Shown: positions 34,129 to 43,353, counted from the first letter of the stretch. The stretch is DNA of 64,000 nt from JASHSH01 sp036490215 (GCA_036490215.1 DASXEH010000081.1:62001-126000), one strand, 5' to 3'. The notes: generated from the sequence alone by a model not told the origin. Made by a program: numbers and translations.

Positions 34129-34620
34129 GTGAGCAAGCCGAGTGTTACGATAATCCACGACACCGCGCCGCCGCTGAGCGGCAAGGTGACGTATGGCATC
34201 GAGGGCGTCGATGACCAGGCACTTGCGCGTGCCGAAGCCATCATCGTCGGTCTCCAGGACGAATATCTGACCTGGGCCGAGCAAGACATCCAGCAGATCG
34301 AACGCCGCTGCACCGATATGATGGCGCAGCCGGAAGACGAGCGTGCCCATGCGATACGCGAGCTTTTCGCTGTCGTGCACGGCATGCGAGGTCAAGGCAC
34401 CAGTTTCGGCTTTCCCCTGATCACCGCGTTTGCCGATTCGTTCGCCCGTTTCGTCGAGCCCCGCACGACCTGCGGCGCCCGGGAGATGGAGATCATTCAG
34501 GCTCACATCTATGCCATCCGCACCGCTCTCGCCGATCGCCTCACGGAAGACGGCGGCGTTGTCGGGGCGGCTCTCCTGGCCGATCTCAAACGAACCCAAG
34601 AGCAATACGCCCGCGGCTGA
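34129..34620 (+). CDS. HPt-like histidine phosphotransfer protein
   Basis: A 163-residue helical protein starting at GTG 34129 behind GGGGGAG. Residues 72-100 read ERAHAIRELFAVVHGMRGQG followed by TSFGFPLI, matching the histidine-phosphotransfer pattern H-x-x-[KR]-G with H84 as the candidate phosphohistidine and the following SFGFP resembling HPt helix C. A 65-residue N-terminal extension precedes it. It ends the cheY-cheZ operon. A phosphorelay between a kinase and the local receivers would fit, but no partner is identified. The call rests on one motif. Confidence 0.6.
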   Translation: MSKPSVTIIHDTAPPLSGKVTYGIEGVDDQALARAEAIIVGLQDEYLTWAEQDIQQIERRCTDMMAQPEDERAHAIRELFAVVHGMRGQGTSFGFPLITAFADSFARFVEPRTTCGAREMEIIQAHIYAIRTALADRLTEDGGVVGAALLADLKRTQEQYARG

Positions 34621-34745
34621 TCCTGCGGGTCGCTGTCGGCCCGATTCTCCAATCACCGCCGCCTATTCTTCGCTCCACCGACGCGCGCCGGCCACACGCA
34701 CGCAATGCGTGACAAAAAGGCGATTGCCGAATTAGAGCGATTCGG

Positions 34746-34763
34746 ACTTCATCATGATGAAGT
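34746..34763. repeat. 18-bp perfect palindrome between two convergent che operons
   Basis: ACTTCATCATGATGAAGT is perfectly self-complementary. It follows TTAGAGCGATTCGG, wording that resembles small dispersed intergenic palindromes of alphaproteobacteria. It lies between the HPt-like gene and cheR, whose operons converge, so it could also act as a bidirectional stop signal. The spacer 34621-34818 holds no gene. Confidence 0.4.
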
Positions 34764-34818
34764 GAAGAGGGTGGCAACGCCCGGAGCGTTGCGTCGTGCC
34801 CCTACGCGACGATAACCG

Positions 34819-35685
34819 TCAGGCAACGGCGCTGGCAAAGCCGGTGGGCACCGGCTTCAGGGCGGGTTTGCTGGCGCCGCCGGCAACGCGGTAGAGACCC
34901 CGCGAACCAGGCACCGGCTCGAACTGCTCGGACACGCCCAACACGGTCTCGGCGCCGCCGAGGAAGAGCACCGCCTTGTCGTTCATGCGCTTGGACATGG
35001 CGGCCAGAACCTGGCCCTTGGTCTCGACGTCGAAATAGATCAGCACGTTGCGGCAGAAGATCACGTCGAACGAGCCGAGCGGCGACAGGTTGTCGAGCAG
35101 ATTGAAGGAACGGAACTGGACCATGGATCGGATCAGCGAATTGATCTGCCAGGATCCATCGACCTTCTCGAAATACTTCACCAGCATCGCCGCGGGCAGG
35201 CCGCGCTGCACTTCGAAATGGCTGAAGATACCGGCACGCGCCTGCTTCAGTGCGGCTTCAGAGATGTCGGTGCCCACGATCTCGATGCGCCAGCCGGCCA
35301 GTTTGGCGGCTTCTTCGCGCAACAGCATGGCCAAGGAATAGGATTCCTGACCCGTCGACGCGGCTGCCGACCAGATGCGCAGGCTGCGGGTGGCCGCCTT
35401 GCGCTCGAGGATTTCGGGCAGCACCTCCTTGCGGAACATGTCGAATGGCTTCGTGTCGCGGAAGAACGACGTCTCGTTGGTCGTCATAGCCTCGGTAACC
35501 GCGGCGGCGAGCGCCTCGTTGCCCCGCTGCAACGCCACGAACAAGGCGTCGAGATTAGGCAGGCCGTGCTTCTGCGCGACCGGATTGAGGCGGCTTTCGA
35601 CAAGGTAACCCTTGTCTTCCGTCAGAATCAGGCCAGAGCGCTTCTTGAGCAGCGCCGACAAGCAGGCGAATGCTTCCGGCTTCAT
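34819..35685 (-). CDS. cheR: chemoreceptor methyltransferase CheR
   Basis: A 288-residue SAM-dependent enzyme methylating glutamates on chemoreceptors. The N-terminal helical domain (about 1-75) has TTNETSFFRD. The methyltransferase core has IWSAAASTGQESYSLAML, GTDISEAALKQARAG and FCRNVLIYFD. The start at 35685 (MKPEAFACL) overlaps the cheB stop by 4 bases; farther upstream ATGs lie inside cheB. It is the last gene of cheW-A-Y-B-R. Confidence 0.95.
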   Translation of the reverse strand: MKPEAFACLSALLKKRSGLILTEDKGYLVESRLNPVAQKHGLPNLDALFVALQRGNEALAAAVTEAMTTNETSFFRDTKPFDMFRKEVLPEILERKAATRSLRIWSAAASTGQESYSLAMLLREEAAKLAGWRIEIVGTDISEAALKQARAGIFSHFEVQRGLPAAMLVKYFEKVDGSWQINSLIRSMVQFRSFNLLDNLSPLGSFDVIFCRNVLIYFDVETKGQVLAAMSKRMNDKAVLFLGGAETVLGVSEQFEPVPGSRGLYRVAGGASKPALKPVPTGFASAVA

Positions 35686-36824
35686 GGCCGACCTCCCATG
35701 AATGCAGTGACAATGTTGGTCTGAAGATCGTTCAGCGGCAACACGGACGAACAGATGCCAGCGGTCGCTACCGCGCCGGGCATGCCCCAAACGACGCTGG
35801 ACGCTTCGTCTTGGGCGATGACTGTGCCACCCTGAGCGACCACTTCGCGGCCGCCTTTGAGCCCGTCCGAACCCATGCCGGTCAGGACGGCAACGAGAAT
35901 GCGCGGGCCGTAAATGCTGGACAGACTGCGCAGCATCGGATCGACAGCCGGACGGCAGAAATTCTCCGGCGGATCGGAACTCAAGCGCACCTTGGCGCCC
36001 GTGCCCTGCTTTTCGAACGTCAGATGCTTGTCGCCGGGCGCAACATAGATCGTGCCGGCCTGGATGGTTTCACCTTCGACCGCCTCGTGACACGGCCAGC
36101 CACTGGCCTTCGCCACATGCTGCGCCAGGATCGACGTAAAGGTCGGCGGCATATGCTGTGTGATCACGATCGGCACATTGATCGAAGTCGGTATGTTCTT
36201 CAGCAACACGTTCAATGCCTGCGGGCCGCCGGTCGAGCTGGCGATCGCCAGGACATTCGGCCGCAGCAGGCCGGGACGTCGCAGTGTGATGACCGGCGTT
36301 TCGCGCGGACGCGGCGGCGCCTTGACGGCGACAGGCGTATGGACATGCAGCGTCTCGGTACGCGGACGGCGCGCGCGGCTGCGATTGCCGAACAAGCGGA
36401 CCTTGTCGAGCAGTTCGCGACGGAATTCTTCATTCGAACCGATGCGCGAGGCAACCGGCTTCGGCACATAATCGGCAGCGCCGAGCGCGAGCGCCTGAAG
36501 GCTGATCTCGGCGTTCCGCTGGCTCAGGGTCGAGGCAATGATGATCGAAGTGCCGGGGCGGGCTTCAAGAATCTTGGGCAGTGCGGTGATGCCGTCCATG
36601 ACGGGCATCTCGACATCGAGAATGACCACATCGGGGTCGACGCGGTTAACGGTCTGCAGGGCAATCGCGCCGTTGGCGCAGGACGCCACGACCTGGATAT
36701 GCGTATCGGCCTCCAGCATCGACGTGACCAGGCCGCGGATGACGGCCGAGTCGTCGACCACCATCACTCGGATGGCAGAAGCCAGATCCTTGACTGGCTT
36801 GGCTATGGTGCCTTCAGGCGACAT
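35682..36824 (-). CDS. cheB: chemoreceptor glutamate methylesterase CheB
   Basis: A 380-residue protein with a receiver (about 18-135; acceptor D70 in VVILDVEMP) and a C-terminal methylesterase/deamidase domain with the triad S197 (ASSTGGP), H224 (TQHMPP) and D320 (GMGSDG). The linker (about 140-185) is Arg/Pro-rich. Phosphorylation by CheA should activate demethylation and so adaptation. It is coupled to cheR by an ATGA overlap. Confidence 0.96.
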   Translation of the reverse strand: MSPEGTIAKPVKDLASAIRVMVVDDSAVIRGLVTSMLEADTHIQVVASCANGAIALQTVNRVDPDVVILDVEMPVMDGITALPKILEARPGTSIIIASTLSQRNAEISLQALALGAADYVPKPVASRIGSNEEFRRELLDKVRLFGNRSRARRPRTETLHVHTPVAVKAPPRPRETPVITLRRPGLLRPNVLAIASSTGGPQALNVLLKNIPTSINVPIVITQHMPPTFTSILAQHVAKASGWPCHEAVEGETIQAGTIYVAPGDKHLTFEKQGTGAKVRLSSDPPENFCRPAVDPMLRSLSSIYGPRILVAVLTGMGSDGLKGGREVVAQGGTVIAQDEASSVVWGMPGAVATAGICSSVLPLNDLQTNIVTAFMGGRP

Positions 36825-36853
36825 CTTATCCCCTATCCCCGCTGAGCGTTGCG

Positions 36854-37222
36854 TTACAGAACGCCGGCTTGTTCAAGCTTCAGCCGAACGATTTCGCTAT
36901 CGAACGGCTTCATGATGTATTCGTTGGCACCCGCTTCGAGCGCCGTAACGATGTGATCGGCGCTCGACTCGGTGGTGCAGAAGATCACCGCCGGCGCCTG
37001 CCCACCGGGCAGAGCGCGCAGCTGGCGAACGAAACCGATTCCATCCATCACCGGCATGTTCCAGTCGACGATGACCGCATCGGGTAGGCTGACTTTGCAC
37101 GCATCCAAAGCTTGGGCGCCATCTTCCGCCTCGCTCATCTCGAGACCGGTTTCGGCGAGCATCTTGCGGACAATCGAACGAACCGTGCGCGAGTCATCGA
37201 CGATCAACAGGGTTTTCATCAT
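36854..37222 (-). CDS. cheY: second CheY-type response regulator
   Basis: A 122-residue stand-alone receiver with LLIVDDSRTVR, acceptor D53 in VIVDWNMPVMDG and lysine in IMKPFDSEIV. It lies between cheA and cheB in the operon. With the first CheY at 30864 there are two candidate targets for CheA. One may be the motor signal and the other a phosphate sink, as known in other alphaproteobacteria; which is which cannot be told here. Confidence 0.92.
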   Translation of the reverse strand: MMKTLLIVDDSRTVRSIVRKMLAETGLEMSEAEDGAQALDACKVSLPDAVIVDWNMPVMDGIGFVRQLRALPGGQAPAVIFCTTESSADHIVTALEAGANEYIMKPFDSEIVRLKLEQAGVL

Positions 37223-37250
37223 GACGCCCCCCTAGCTCCGCGCTGCCGGA

Positions 37251-40109
37251 TTATTCCGCAGCTAATTTCTGCGCGTTGGACCGACGGCTACCGCGGCTCG
37301 AGCGCTTGCGCACCCGCACGACCTTGGTATCCGGGCCGGCGCTGGCCGCTTCCTGAGCAGCTACCGCTTCGGATGCCGCATCGGCGATCAGAGCACGCAG
37401 TTCCTCGACCAGGTTGGCCCAATCGGCCTTCGAGAGGCAGAGATCGAAGCCCGCATTGCGGAGTTCGGTGGTCTCTTCGTCGTCGGAGTCCTCGGCGATC
37501 GAGGCGAGCTTGGAATTGGCCCAGCTCGGGTTGCCGCGCAGACGCTGGGCGAAGCCCACCGCGTCGAAGCCGGGCGTGTCGAGGCCGGTCACAACCAGGC
37601 CGAACACGGTCTCGGACTCGGTCAGACGCTGCGCTTCGGCGCCGGTCGAAGCCGTGGTCACGTGCCAGCCGGCACCCGCGAGATGCGGCGTCAGCAGATC
37701 ACGGACGAACGGGCTGTGGTTGACGACCAGGGCACGGCGCAGGGCGCGCGTGGTGGCCGGTGCCGCATGATTGGCTTCCGGCGCGAACCAGTCGGCGTAA
37801 GCGCGGGTGAGATAGTTGCCCACGTCGATGATGTCCATCGCCTTGCCACCGATGACGGCGCTGCCGATCAGGCCCGACTCGGCCGTGTTCAGCTCGACCT
37901 TCATCACGTCGGCGACCACATCGACGATCTCGTCGACGACCAAGCCCATCGAACGGTCGCCTTCGGAGAAGACGAGCACCGGTTGTTTGCCCTCGGTCTT
38001 CCACTGATGGCCCGCATCGAAGGGCACCAGCGGCATGAGATGATCGCGATACTGCACCACATGGCGGCCGCGCGTCCGTTCGACGGTCTTGACGTCGATC
38101 TCTTCGAGGCGAGCGACCAGGGCCAGAGGAACGGCCTTGAATTCGCTGGCGCCAGCGCGGAACACGAGGAAGGACATACGCTCTTCTTCGTGGCTCGTGG
38201 CAGCAACCTGCTTGTCGTCCTTGCCGGCCGAGGCGATCTGGCCCGCGGCAGCGGCGATACCGTTGGGATCGAGGATCATGATGACGCTACCGTCGCCCAG
38301 GATGGTGTTGCCCGCATAGAAGGGGATTTCGCGCAGCAGCGGCGAAACCGGCTTCACAACGATTTCCTCGGTGTCGAAGACGCGGTCGACGATGATGCCG
38401 AAGTTGTAGGTGCCGACCTGCGTGACGACGATGAAGAGTTCGTCGTCGCTGAAGGACTCGGTCGATTCCTGCTGCAGAAGCTTGCGCAGGCTGACCAGTG
38501 GCAGCAGGCGATTGCGCAGGCGCAATACCGGCGAGGCATTGATCATTTCGATCCGCGTCTCGGAACGGGGCGACGTGCGCACCAGTTCGACGACGTTGAT
38601 CTGCGGAACCGCGAAGCGTTCCTTGAAGGACTCAACCACTAGGGCGGAGACGATGGCCAAGGTCAGCGGGATCTTGATGGTGAAGCTGGTGCCCTTGCTG
38701 GCCACCGAGTTCATTTCGATCGTGCCGCCGATCTTTTCGATATTGGTGCGCACGACATCCATGCCGACACCGCGGCCCGAGACGCTGGTGACCTTTTCTG
38801 CCGTCGAGAAGCCGGGACGGAAGATGAACTGGAGGATTTGACGCTCCGCCATCTGGTCCATTTCGGCTTCGGTCGCGAGACCGTTCTGGACGGCCTTCTG
38901 GCGGATGCGATCGACGTTCAAGCCACGGCCATCGTCGGCGATGTGGATGATGATGTGGCCGCCTTCGTGATAGGCGCGCAGCGTGATCGTGCCGATCTCG
39001 TTCTTGCCGGCAGCGCGGCGCTGGTCAGGCGATTCGAGACCGTGATCGGCCGAATTGCGCACCATATGGGTGAGCGGATCCTTGATCAGCTCAAGCACCT
39101 GGCGGTCGAGTTCGGTCTCGGCGCCCAGCATCTGCAGTTCGATCTTCTTGCCGGTTTCCACCGCCAGATCGCGCACGATGCGCGGCAGCTTCGACCAGGC
39201 ATTGCCGATCGGCTGCATGCGCGTCTTCATCACGCCGTCCTGAAGGTCGGAGGTGATGTGCGACAGGCGCTGCAACGGCACCTTGAACTCACTGTCGTCC
39301 TGGCCACGCACCATCTGCAGGAGCTGGTTGCGGGTCAGCACGAGCTCGCTGACGAGGGTCATCAGGTTTTCGAGAACATCGACGCCGACGCGGATCGAAG
39401 CCGCGGCCAACGCGGATTCCTTCGGATCGCCAGAAGACTGTTCGACCGGGGCCTTGGCAACAGGAGCGGCGGCCGGAGCAACAGCGACAGGAGCCGGAGC
39501 GAGCGCCGGAGCGACAACCGCAGGAGCGGCCTTTGCGACTTCGCGCTGACGCTCGGCTTCCATTTCAGCCTCGATCATCGCGTCGGTCGCGCCCTGGACA
39601 CCCGACCCGCGGGCCATCTCGACTTCGAGGAGCAATTCGGCGGCAACCGGGAAGCCGGCATCGCTGACGATCGGCGGCGGCTCGGAGACTGCGGCTGGCG
39701 CGGTGGCAACAGGCGCAGCCACGGGAGTGGCCTGGCCCTGAGCCACGGCGTTCAACTGGCCGATCAGGTCGGAGCTGTCGATCTCGGGTTCGCTACCGGT
39801 CTCTTCGAGGCCGGCCAGCAGCTGACGAATGCGATCGATGCAGCGCAGGATAATGGTGACCGCTTCGGGCGAAACCTGAAGCTCGCCATCGCGGAACTTG
39901 CCGAGCACGTTCTCGCCGGCATGCGCGACCTTTTCCAGGCGCGCCAGGCCGAGGAAGCCGCAGGTGCCTTTGATCGTGTGCATCATGCGGAAGATGCTGC
40001 CGAGGATCGCTTGATCGGTCGGATCGCGCTCGAACTTCACCAGTTCGACGTCCAACGCCGAGAGGTTTTCAGCCGTCTCGGTCAGGAATTCATTGAGAAG
40101 ATCGTCCAT
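37251..40109 (-). CDS. cheA: chemotaxis histidine kinase CheA with second CheW-like module and degenerate receiver
   Basis: A 952-residue kinase, longer than typical CheA (about 650). HPt P1 carries H44 in MHTIKGTCGF. An Ala/Pro linker (about 125-230) shows no clear CheY-binding P2. The dimerisation P3 is near 235-300. The ATPase P4 (about 310-485) has RNSADHGLES, DDGRGL and SGRGVGMDVV. The CheW-like P5 spans about 485-620. A second CheW-like module follows (about 640-775), and then a receiver fold (about 790-910). The receiver has lost its phosphorylation site: the acidic pair reads VVNHS and the acceptor position reads VVTGLD. The tail is basic. Confidence 0.93.
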   Translation of the reverse strand: MDDLLNEFLTETAENLSALDVELVKFERDPTDQAILGSIFRMMHTIKGTCGFLGLARLEKVAHAGENVLGKFRDGELQVSPEAVTIILRCIDRIRQLLAGLEETGSEPEIDSSDLIGQLNAVAQGQATPVAAPVATAPAAVSEPPPIVSDAGFPVAAELLLEVEMARGSGVQGATDAMIEAEMEAERQREVAKAAPAVVAPALAPAPVAVAPAAAPVAKAPVEQSSGDPKESALAAASIRVGVDVLENLMTLVSELVLTRNQLLQMVRGQDDSEFKVPLQRLSHITSDLQDGVMKTRMQPIGNAWSKLPRIVRDLAVETGKKIELQMLGAETELDRQVLELIKDPLTHMVRNSADHGLESPDQRRAAGKNEIGTITLRAYHEGGHIIIHIADDGRGLNVDRIRQKAVQNGLATEAEMDQMAERQILQFIFRPGFSTAEKVTSVSGRGVGMDVVRTNIEKIGGTIEMNSVASKGTSFTIKIPLTLAIVSALVVESFKERFAVPQINVVELVRTSPRSETRIEMINASPVLRLRNRLLPLVSLRKLLQQESTESFSDDELFIVVTQVGTYNFGIIVDRVFDTEEIVVKPVSPLLREIPFYAGNTILGDGSVIMILDPNGIAAAAGQIASAGKDDKQVAATSHEEERMSFLVFRAGASEFKAVPLALVARLEEIDVKTVERTRGRHVVQYRDHLMPLVPFDAGHQWKTEGKQPVLVFSEGDRSMGLVVDEIVDVVADVMKVELNTAESGLIGSAVIGGKAMDIIDVGNYLTRAYADWFAPEANHAAPATTRALRRALVVNHSPFVRDLLTPHLAGAGWHVTTASTGAEAQRLTESETVFGLVVTGLDTPGFDAVGFAQRLRGNPSWANSKLASIAEDSDDEETTELRNAGFDLCLSKADWANLVEELRALIADAASEAVAAQEAASAGPDTKVVRVRKRSSRGSRRSNAQKLAAE

Positions 40110-40125
40110 TGTTCCCTCCGAGATT

Positions 40126-40611
40126 TCAGTTTTTGGCGCGCAGGTCGAGCAGGCGGTCGATCTCGAGAACCACCATCAGGCGGTCTTCAAGACGGTAGGT
40201 ACCGCCCGCCAGGTCGCGCCACAGCGGATCGAGCGTATTGGGGTTGGCTTCGCGCAGATGCAGCGGCAGCGTGATCACGTCGCCGACATTGTCGACCAGC
40301 AGCGTGTAGAGCTCGGAGCCCGACTCGACGGTGACGCCCATGCCGTTGCCGGCGGGGCGGCCCGCATCCGAGAGACCGAGGCGGCGGCGCATGTCGATCA
40401 CGGTGACGATGCGACCGCGCAGATTGATCGAGCCGCGCACTTCCGGCGGCGCGAGAGGAACGGTGGCGATCCGGTCGGGGATCAGCGTGTCTTGAACACG
40501 GAGCACGGGGACACCGAACATGTAGCCGCCGACATTGAAGGTCACGAACTCCGTGACCCCGCCGAGGACATCCTGTCCCGATTGGGCTTCGCGCTGGGCG
40601 GTCTGAGTCAT
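40126..40611 (-). CDS. cheW: chemotaxis coupling protein CheW
   Basis: A 161-residue protein linking chemoreceptors to CheA. It has EFVTFNVGGYMFGVPVLRVQ, PEVRGSINLRGRIVTVIDMR with the conserved RG-x-NLRG loop, and LLVDNVGDVITL. The ATG at 40611 has AGGAG 8 bases upstream; an ATG at 40698 lies farther up without support. It is the first gene of cheW-A-Y-B-R, 16 bases before cheA. Regulatory site A lies 142-168 bases upstream. Confidence 0.94.
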   Translation of the reverse strand: MTQTAQREAQSGQDVLGGVTEFVTFNVGGYMFGVPVLRVQDTLIPDRIATVPLAPPEVRGSINLRGRIVTVIDMRRRLGLSDAGRPAGNGMGVTVESGSELYTLLVDNVGDVITLPLHLREANPNTLDPLWRDLAGGTYRLEDRLMVVLEIDRLLDLRAKN

Positions 40612-40752
40612 CGTGTTGCTCCTGTTACGAAAGTCTTCATCTTGATCCCCTCGCTCAAGGGCCCCGCCCTCTACCCATCGCGGGAGGCGCCGAACCACAC
40701 TGGCAACTTAGCGAGCCAACATGACTTGGCTTTTTCCGCGTCGGACGATGCC

Positions 40753-40779
40753 GTGTCCGAGTGTGTCGTTCTATGTCAG
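40753..40779 (-). promoter_or_regulatory. GACAC 10-bp-period repeat element, site A (before cheW-A-Y-B-R)
   Basis: On the minus strand CTGACATAGAACGACACA occupies 40779-40762, and a third GACAC follows on the same 10-base phase at 40757-40753. This copy has three consecutive good units (GACAT, GACAC, GACAC). It lies 142-168 bases upstream of cheW in the same orientation as site D relative to its gene. Confidence 0.6.
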
Positions 40780-40797
40780 GGGATTGGGAACGAAACG

Positions 40798-40849
40798 AGA
40801 AAATAATAATCCCCCGACCGCCGGGATAACGACCGGCTGTCGGGGGATT
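40798..40849 (-). terminator. intrinsic terminator of the chemoreceptor gene
   Basis: On the minus strand, just after the receptor stop, AATCCCCCGAC pairs with GTCGGGGGATT, enclosing an inner GCCGG/CCGGC stem. The T-rich ATTATTATTT follows. Stem and tail make a convincing factor-independent terminator, separating the receptor transcript from cheW. Confidence 0.8.
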
Positions 40850-40857
40850 TTCCTTAA

Positions 40858-42939
40858 TTACGCGGCCTTAACGTTCACCAAGAACTTGGTGACGACCGCC
40901 TTCAGGCTTTCAGACTGTTGGGCGAGATCGCGCGCGGAGGCGAGGACCTGCGACGCGGCCGAACCCGTGTCATTGGCGGCACGGCTGACACCGGTGATGT
41001 TGCTGGTCACCTCCTGCGTGCCGGTCGATGCCTGTTCGACATTGCGGGCGATTTCCTTGGTCGCCGCACTCTGTTCTTCGACAGCAGCGGCGATCGTCGA
41101 GGCGATGCCGTTGATTTCGCCAATCGTCTTGCCAATGGTGCCGATCGCATCGACAGCCGCCTTGGTTGCCGTTTGCACGCCGGCGATCTGGCCGCCGATC
41201 TCTTCGGTCGCCTTGGCCGTTTGGTTGGCAAGGTTCTTCACCTCGGCCGCCACGACCGCGAAGCCTTTGCCGGCTTCGCCGGCGCGGGCCGCTTCGATCG
41301 TCGCATTCAGAGCCAACAAGTTGGTCTGATTGGCGATGTCGGTGATCAACGCGACCACCGCACCGATCTTCTGCGACGCCTCGGCCAGGCCTTGCACCAT
41401 CTGATTGGCGCGTTCGGCCTCGGATACAGCGCTCGCGGCGATGCGGCTCGACTGCGACACCTGACGGCTGATCTCCATGATCGACGAGGAGAGCTCTTCC
41501 GTCGCGCTGGCGACAGTCTGCACGTTTGCCGAGGCCTGTTCCGAAGCGGCGGCCACTGTGGCCGACTGCTTGGTGGCTTCTTCCGCCGTGGAAGTCAGCG
41601 ACTGAGCCGAAGCTTCCATCTGATCGGCCTGATTCGATACAGCTTGGACGACATTGCTGATGCTGGCATCGAATTCGGCAGTCAGGACGTTGACGCGCTT
41701 CGCGCGTTCTTCCTTGGCCGCTTGCTCGGTCTTTTGCGCGTGGGCGAGTTCGTCGGTCTTCAGCATGTTCTCTTTGAACACCTGGACGGCTTTCGCCATC
41801 TCACCGATTTCGTCATGCCGTTCGCGGCCGATCACCTCGACCGACAGGTCGTGCTGGGCTAGGCGGCCCATCACCGTCGTCATCGCTGTGGCGGGGCGCA
41901 CGATGCTGCGTGCCGCGATCCAGGCGATAACAGCGCCGATGGCGAGGGCGAGGACGAAGATGATCGTCGACCACAGGGAGGTGCTGCTCAGCGAATCCGC
42001 ACCCGACTTGTGCGACTGGTCGAGCAGATCCAGACGCTCCTGCACAACCTTGTCGGCCAGTTGGCTCATCTGTTCGCCCATTTGAGGCATGGTGTCGCGG
42101 GTCAGTTTGCTGCGTTCGTTGTCAGACGTCATCGACGCCTGGAACAGGTTCAGATACTGCTCAAGCAACGCCTTGGTTTCGGTTGCCATGGCATTGAACT
42201 TGGGATCGGCGGCGGCCAGATCGATCAGGTTCTTCTGCAAGGTCGCGAAGAACTGATTCATACTGTCGATCTCGCTTACAGCCGTGGGACCGTAAATTGT
42301 GTAGCGCGCGCTGGCCAAGCGGCCGGATAGCAACGCCTGCGAAGCCGACGAGGCGATGACCATCGTCTCGAAGTCCTTGTTGGCCACGGCCGCCTTATAG
42401 AGCGCGTTGACGCCGCCGACCATCTTGGGCCCGACCAGGCTGATATCGGCGCGGGCCTTGTCGGCCTTCGCCCGCAGCTCATTGGCTTTCTTGGCGTCGG
42501 CGAAATAGGTGCGCATCATGTCGGTCAGCTGTTGCAGGTCTGCTTTGATCGCCGGCACACCCGAGCTATCGGCTGCTTCCTGCGCGTCCTTAATCAACTT
42601 GTCGGACTGTTCGGCCAAACCGTTCAAGGCCTTCTCGTCGCCGCCAAAATTGTAGAGCGTGATCCGGTTACGCAACATGTTGAGGCGCGACGCGATTGTG
42701 GCACCGCTAATCGTGCGGTCGGAGACGCGCGCGAAATAGTCAAACTGATCGCTGGCCGATGAAATGCCGATCCGGCCATGGACCGCCGACAGAGCGAAGA
42801 GGACCAGCACCACGGCAAAACCAGCATAGATCCGCGTACCGATCTTGAAGCGGCTTGCCAGTCCGGGTTGCACCGCGGCCAAATTGGGCCGGCCGTCCAG
42901 CGAAGACATCGAACGCGTTATTGCTTCTATCTTGCTCAT
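40858..42939 (-). CDS. methyl-accepting chemotaxis protein (chemoreceptor)
   Basis: A 693-residue receptor with a membrane helix (IYAGFAVVLVLFALSAVHG, about 37-57), a roughly 270-residue all-helical periplasmic part resembling the helical bimodular (HBM) sensor, a second helix (STIIFVLALAIGAVIAWI), HAMP, and the signalling domain with the hairpin tip EAARAGEAGKGFAVVAAEVK. The start is ATG 42939 with GAGGG upstream. The C-terminus KFLVNVKAA lacks a CheR-tethering pentapeptide. The ligand is unknown; HBM sensors of other bacteria bind organic acids. Confidence 0.93.
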   Translation of the reverse strand: MSKIEAITRSMSSLDGRPNLAAVQPGLASRFKIGTRIYAGFAVVLVLFALSAVHGRIGISSASDQFDYFARVSDRTISGATIASRLNMLRNRITLYNFGGDEKALNGLAEQSDKLIKDAQEAADSSGVPAIKADLQQLTDMMRTYFADAKKANELRAKADKARADISLVGPKMVGGVNALYKAAVANKDFETMVIASSASQALLSGRLASARYTIYGPTAVSEIDSMNQFFATLQKNLIDLAAADPKFNAMATETKALLEQYLNLFQASMTSDNERSKLTRDTMPQMGEQMSQLADKVVQERLDLLDQSHKSGADSLSSTSLWSTIIFVLALAIGAVIAWIAARSIVRPATAMTTVMGRLAQHDLSVEVIGRERHDEIGEMAKAVQVFKENMLKTDELAHAQKTEQAAKEERAKRVNVLTAEFDASISNVVQAVSNQADQMEASAQSLTSTAEEATKQSATVAAASEQASANVQTVASATEELSSSIMEISRQVSQSSRIAASAVSEAERANQMVQGLAEASQKIGAVVALITDIANQTNLLALNATIEAARAGEAGKGFAVVAAEVKNLANQTAKATEEIGGQIAGVQTATKAAVDAIGTIGKTIGEINGIASTIAAAVEEQSAATKEIARNVEQASTGTQEVTSNITGVSRAANDTGSAASQVLASARDLAQQSESLKAVVTKFLVNVKAA

Positions 42940-43353
42940 AACGTCACCCTCGTTTCTGACAATGGCTTGGATGGGATAAGGTCGAAAACGACGCGAATCG
43001 CGCCAAGTTCGGCCACCTGAATTCGTATCGTGATGCGTGGAGAAATCACGCGACCGTTGATCCGCTGACATCCTTTCGAGGTTGGGGCCACAGGGGCGGA
43101 GCCTTGCGGATATCGCTGAAATCCCGAGTTATTTGTTTGGTGGGTTCTTGCAGCCATTTTCAATGACATGGACGAGTTGCAAGCACCGTACAATTGACGC
43201 AAAATCGTGTGACCGAGGCGGCTTGCCTGCAGACTCTAAAGTGCTAGGCATTTACCGTCTCAGAACCGGCGACCGGCACGGGCTGAATCGCCGAATTGAG
43301 GGATCACGCTATCGGCTGGGCGTGAACTGATGATGGCCGCAACGAACAGCAAA
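42940..43353. other. long non-coding spacer between chemoreceptor and response regulator
   Basis: About 410 bases with stops in all frames apart from one short unconvincing frame (43082-43330). It should contain the receptor promoter on the minus strand, but I see no confident -35/-10 pair. It ends in site B. Confidence 0.5.

Noticed and set aside
35670..36845. 391-codon open frame on the plus strand
   Set aside because: Antisense to cheB, whose catalytic triad and receiver are intact.
38838..40274. 478-codon open frame on the plus strand
   Set aside because: Antisense to cheA. It is His/Arg/Asp-rich with no motifs, as expected for the reverse frame of a real gene.
42940..43030. Possible sigma-54 promoter (TTGGCGCG...) before the chemoreceptor
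   Set aside because: The -12 part does not match TTGC at the required spacing, so it is not supported.
43082..43330. 82-codon frame in the chemoreceptor upstream spacer
   Set aside because: No ribosome site and no conserved features; the spacer reads as regulatory DNA.
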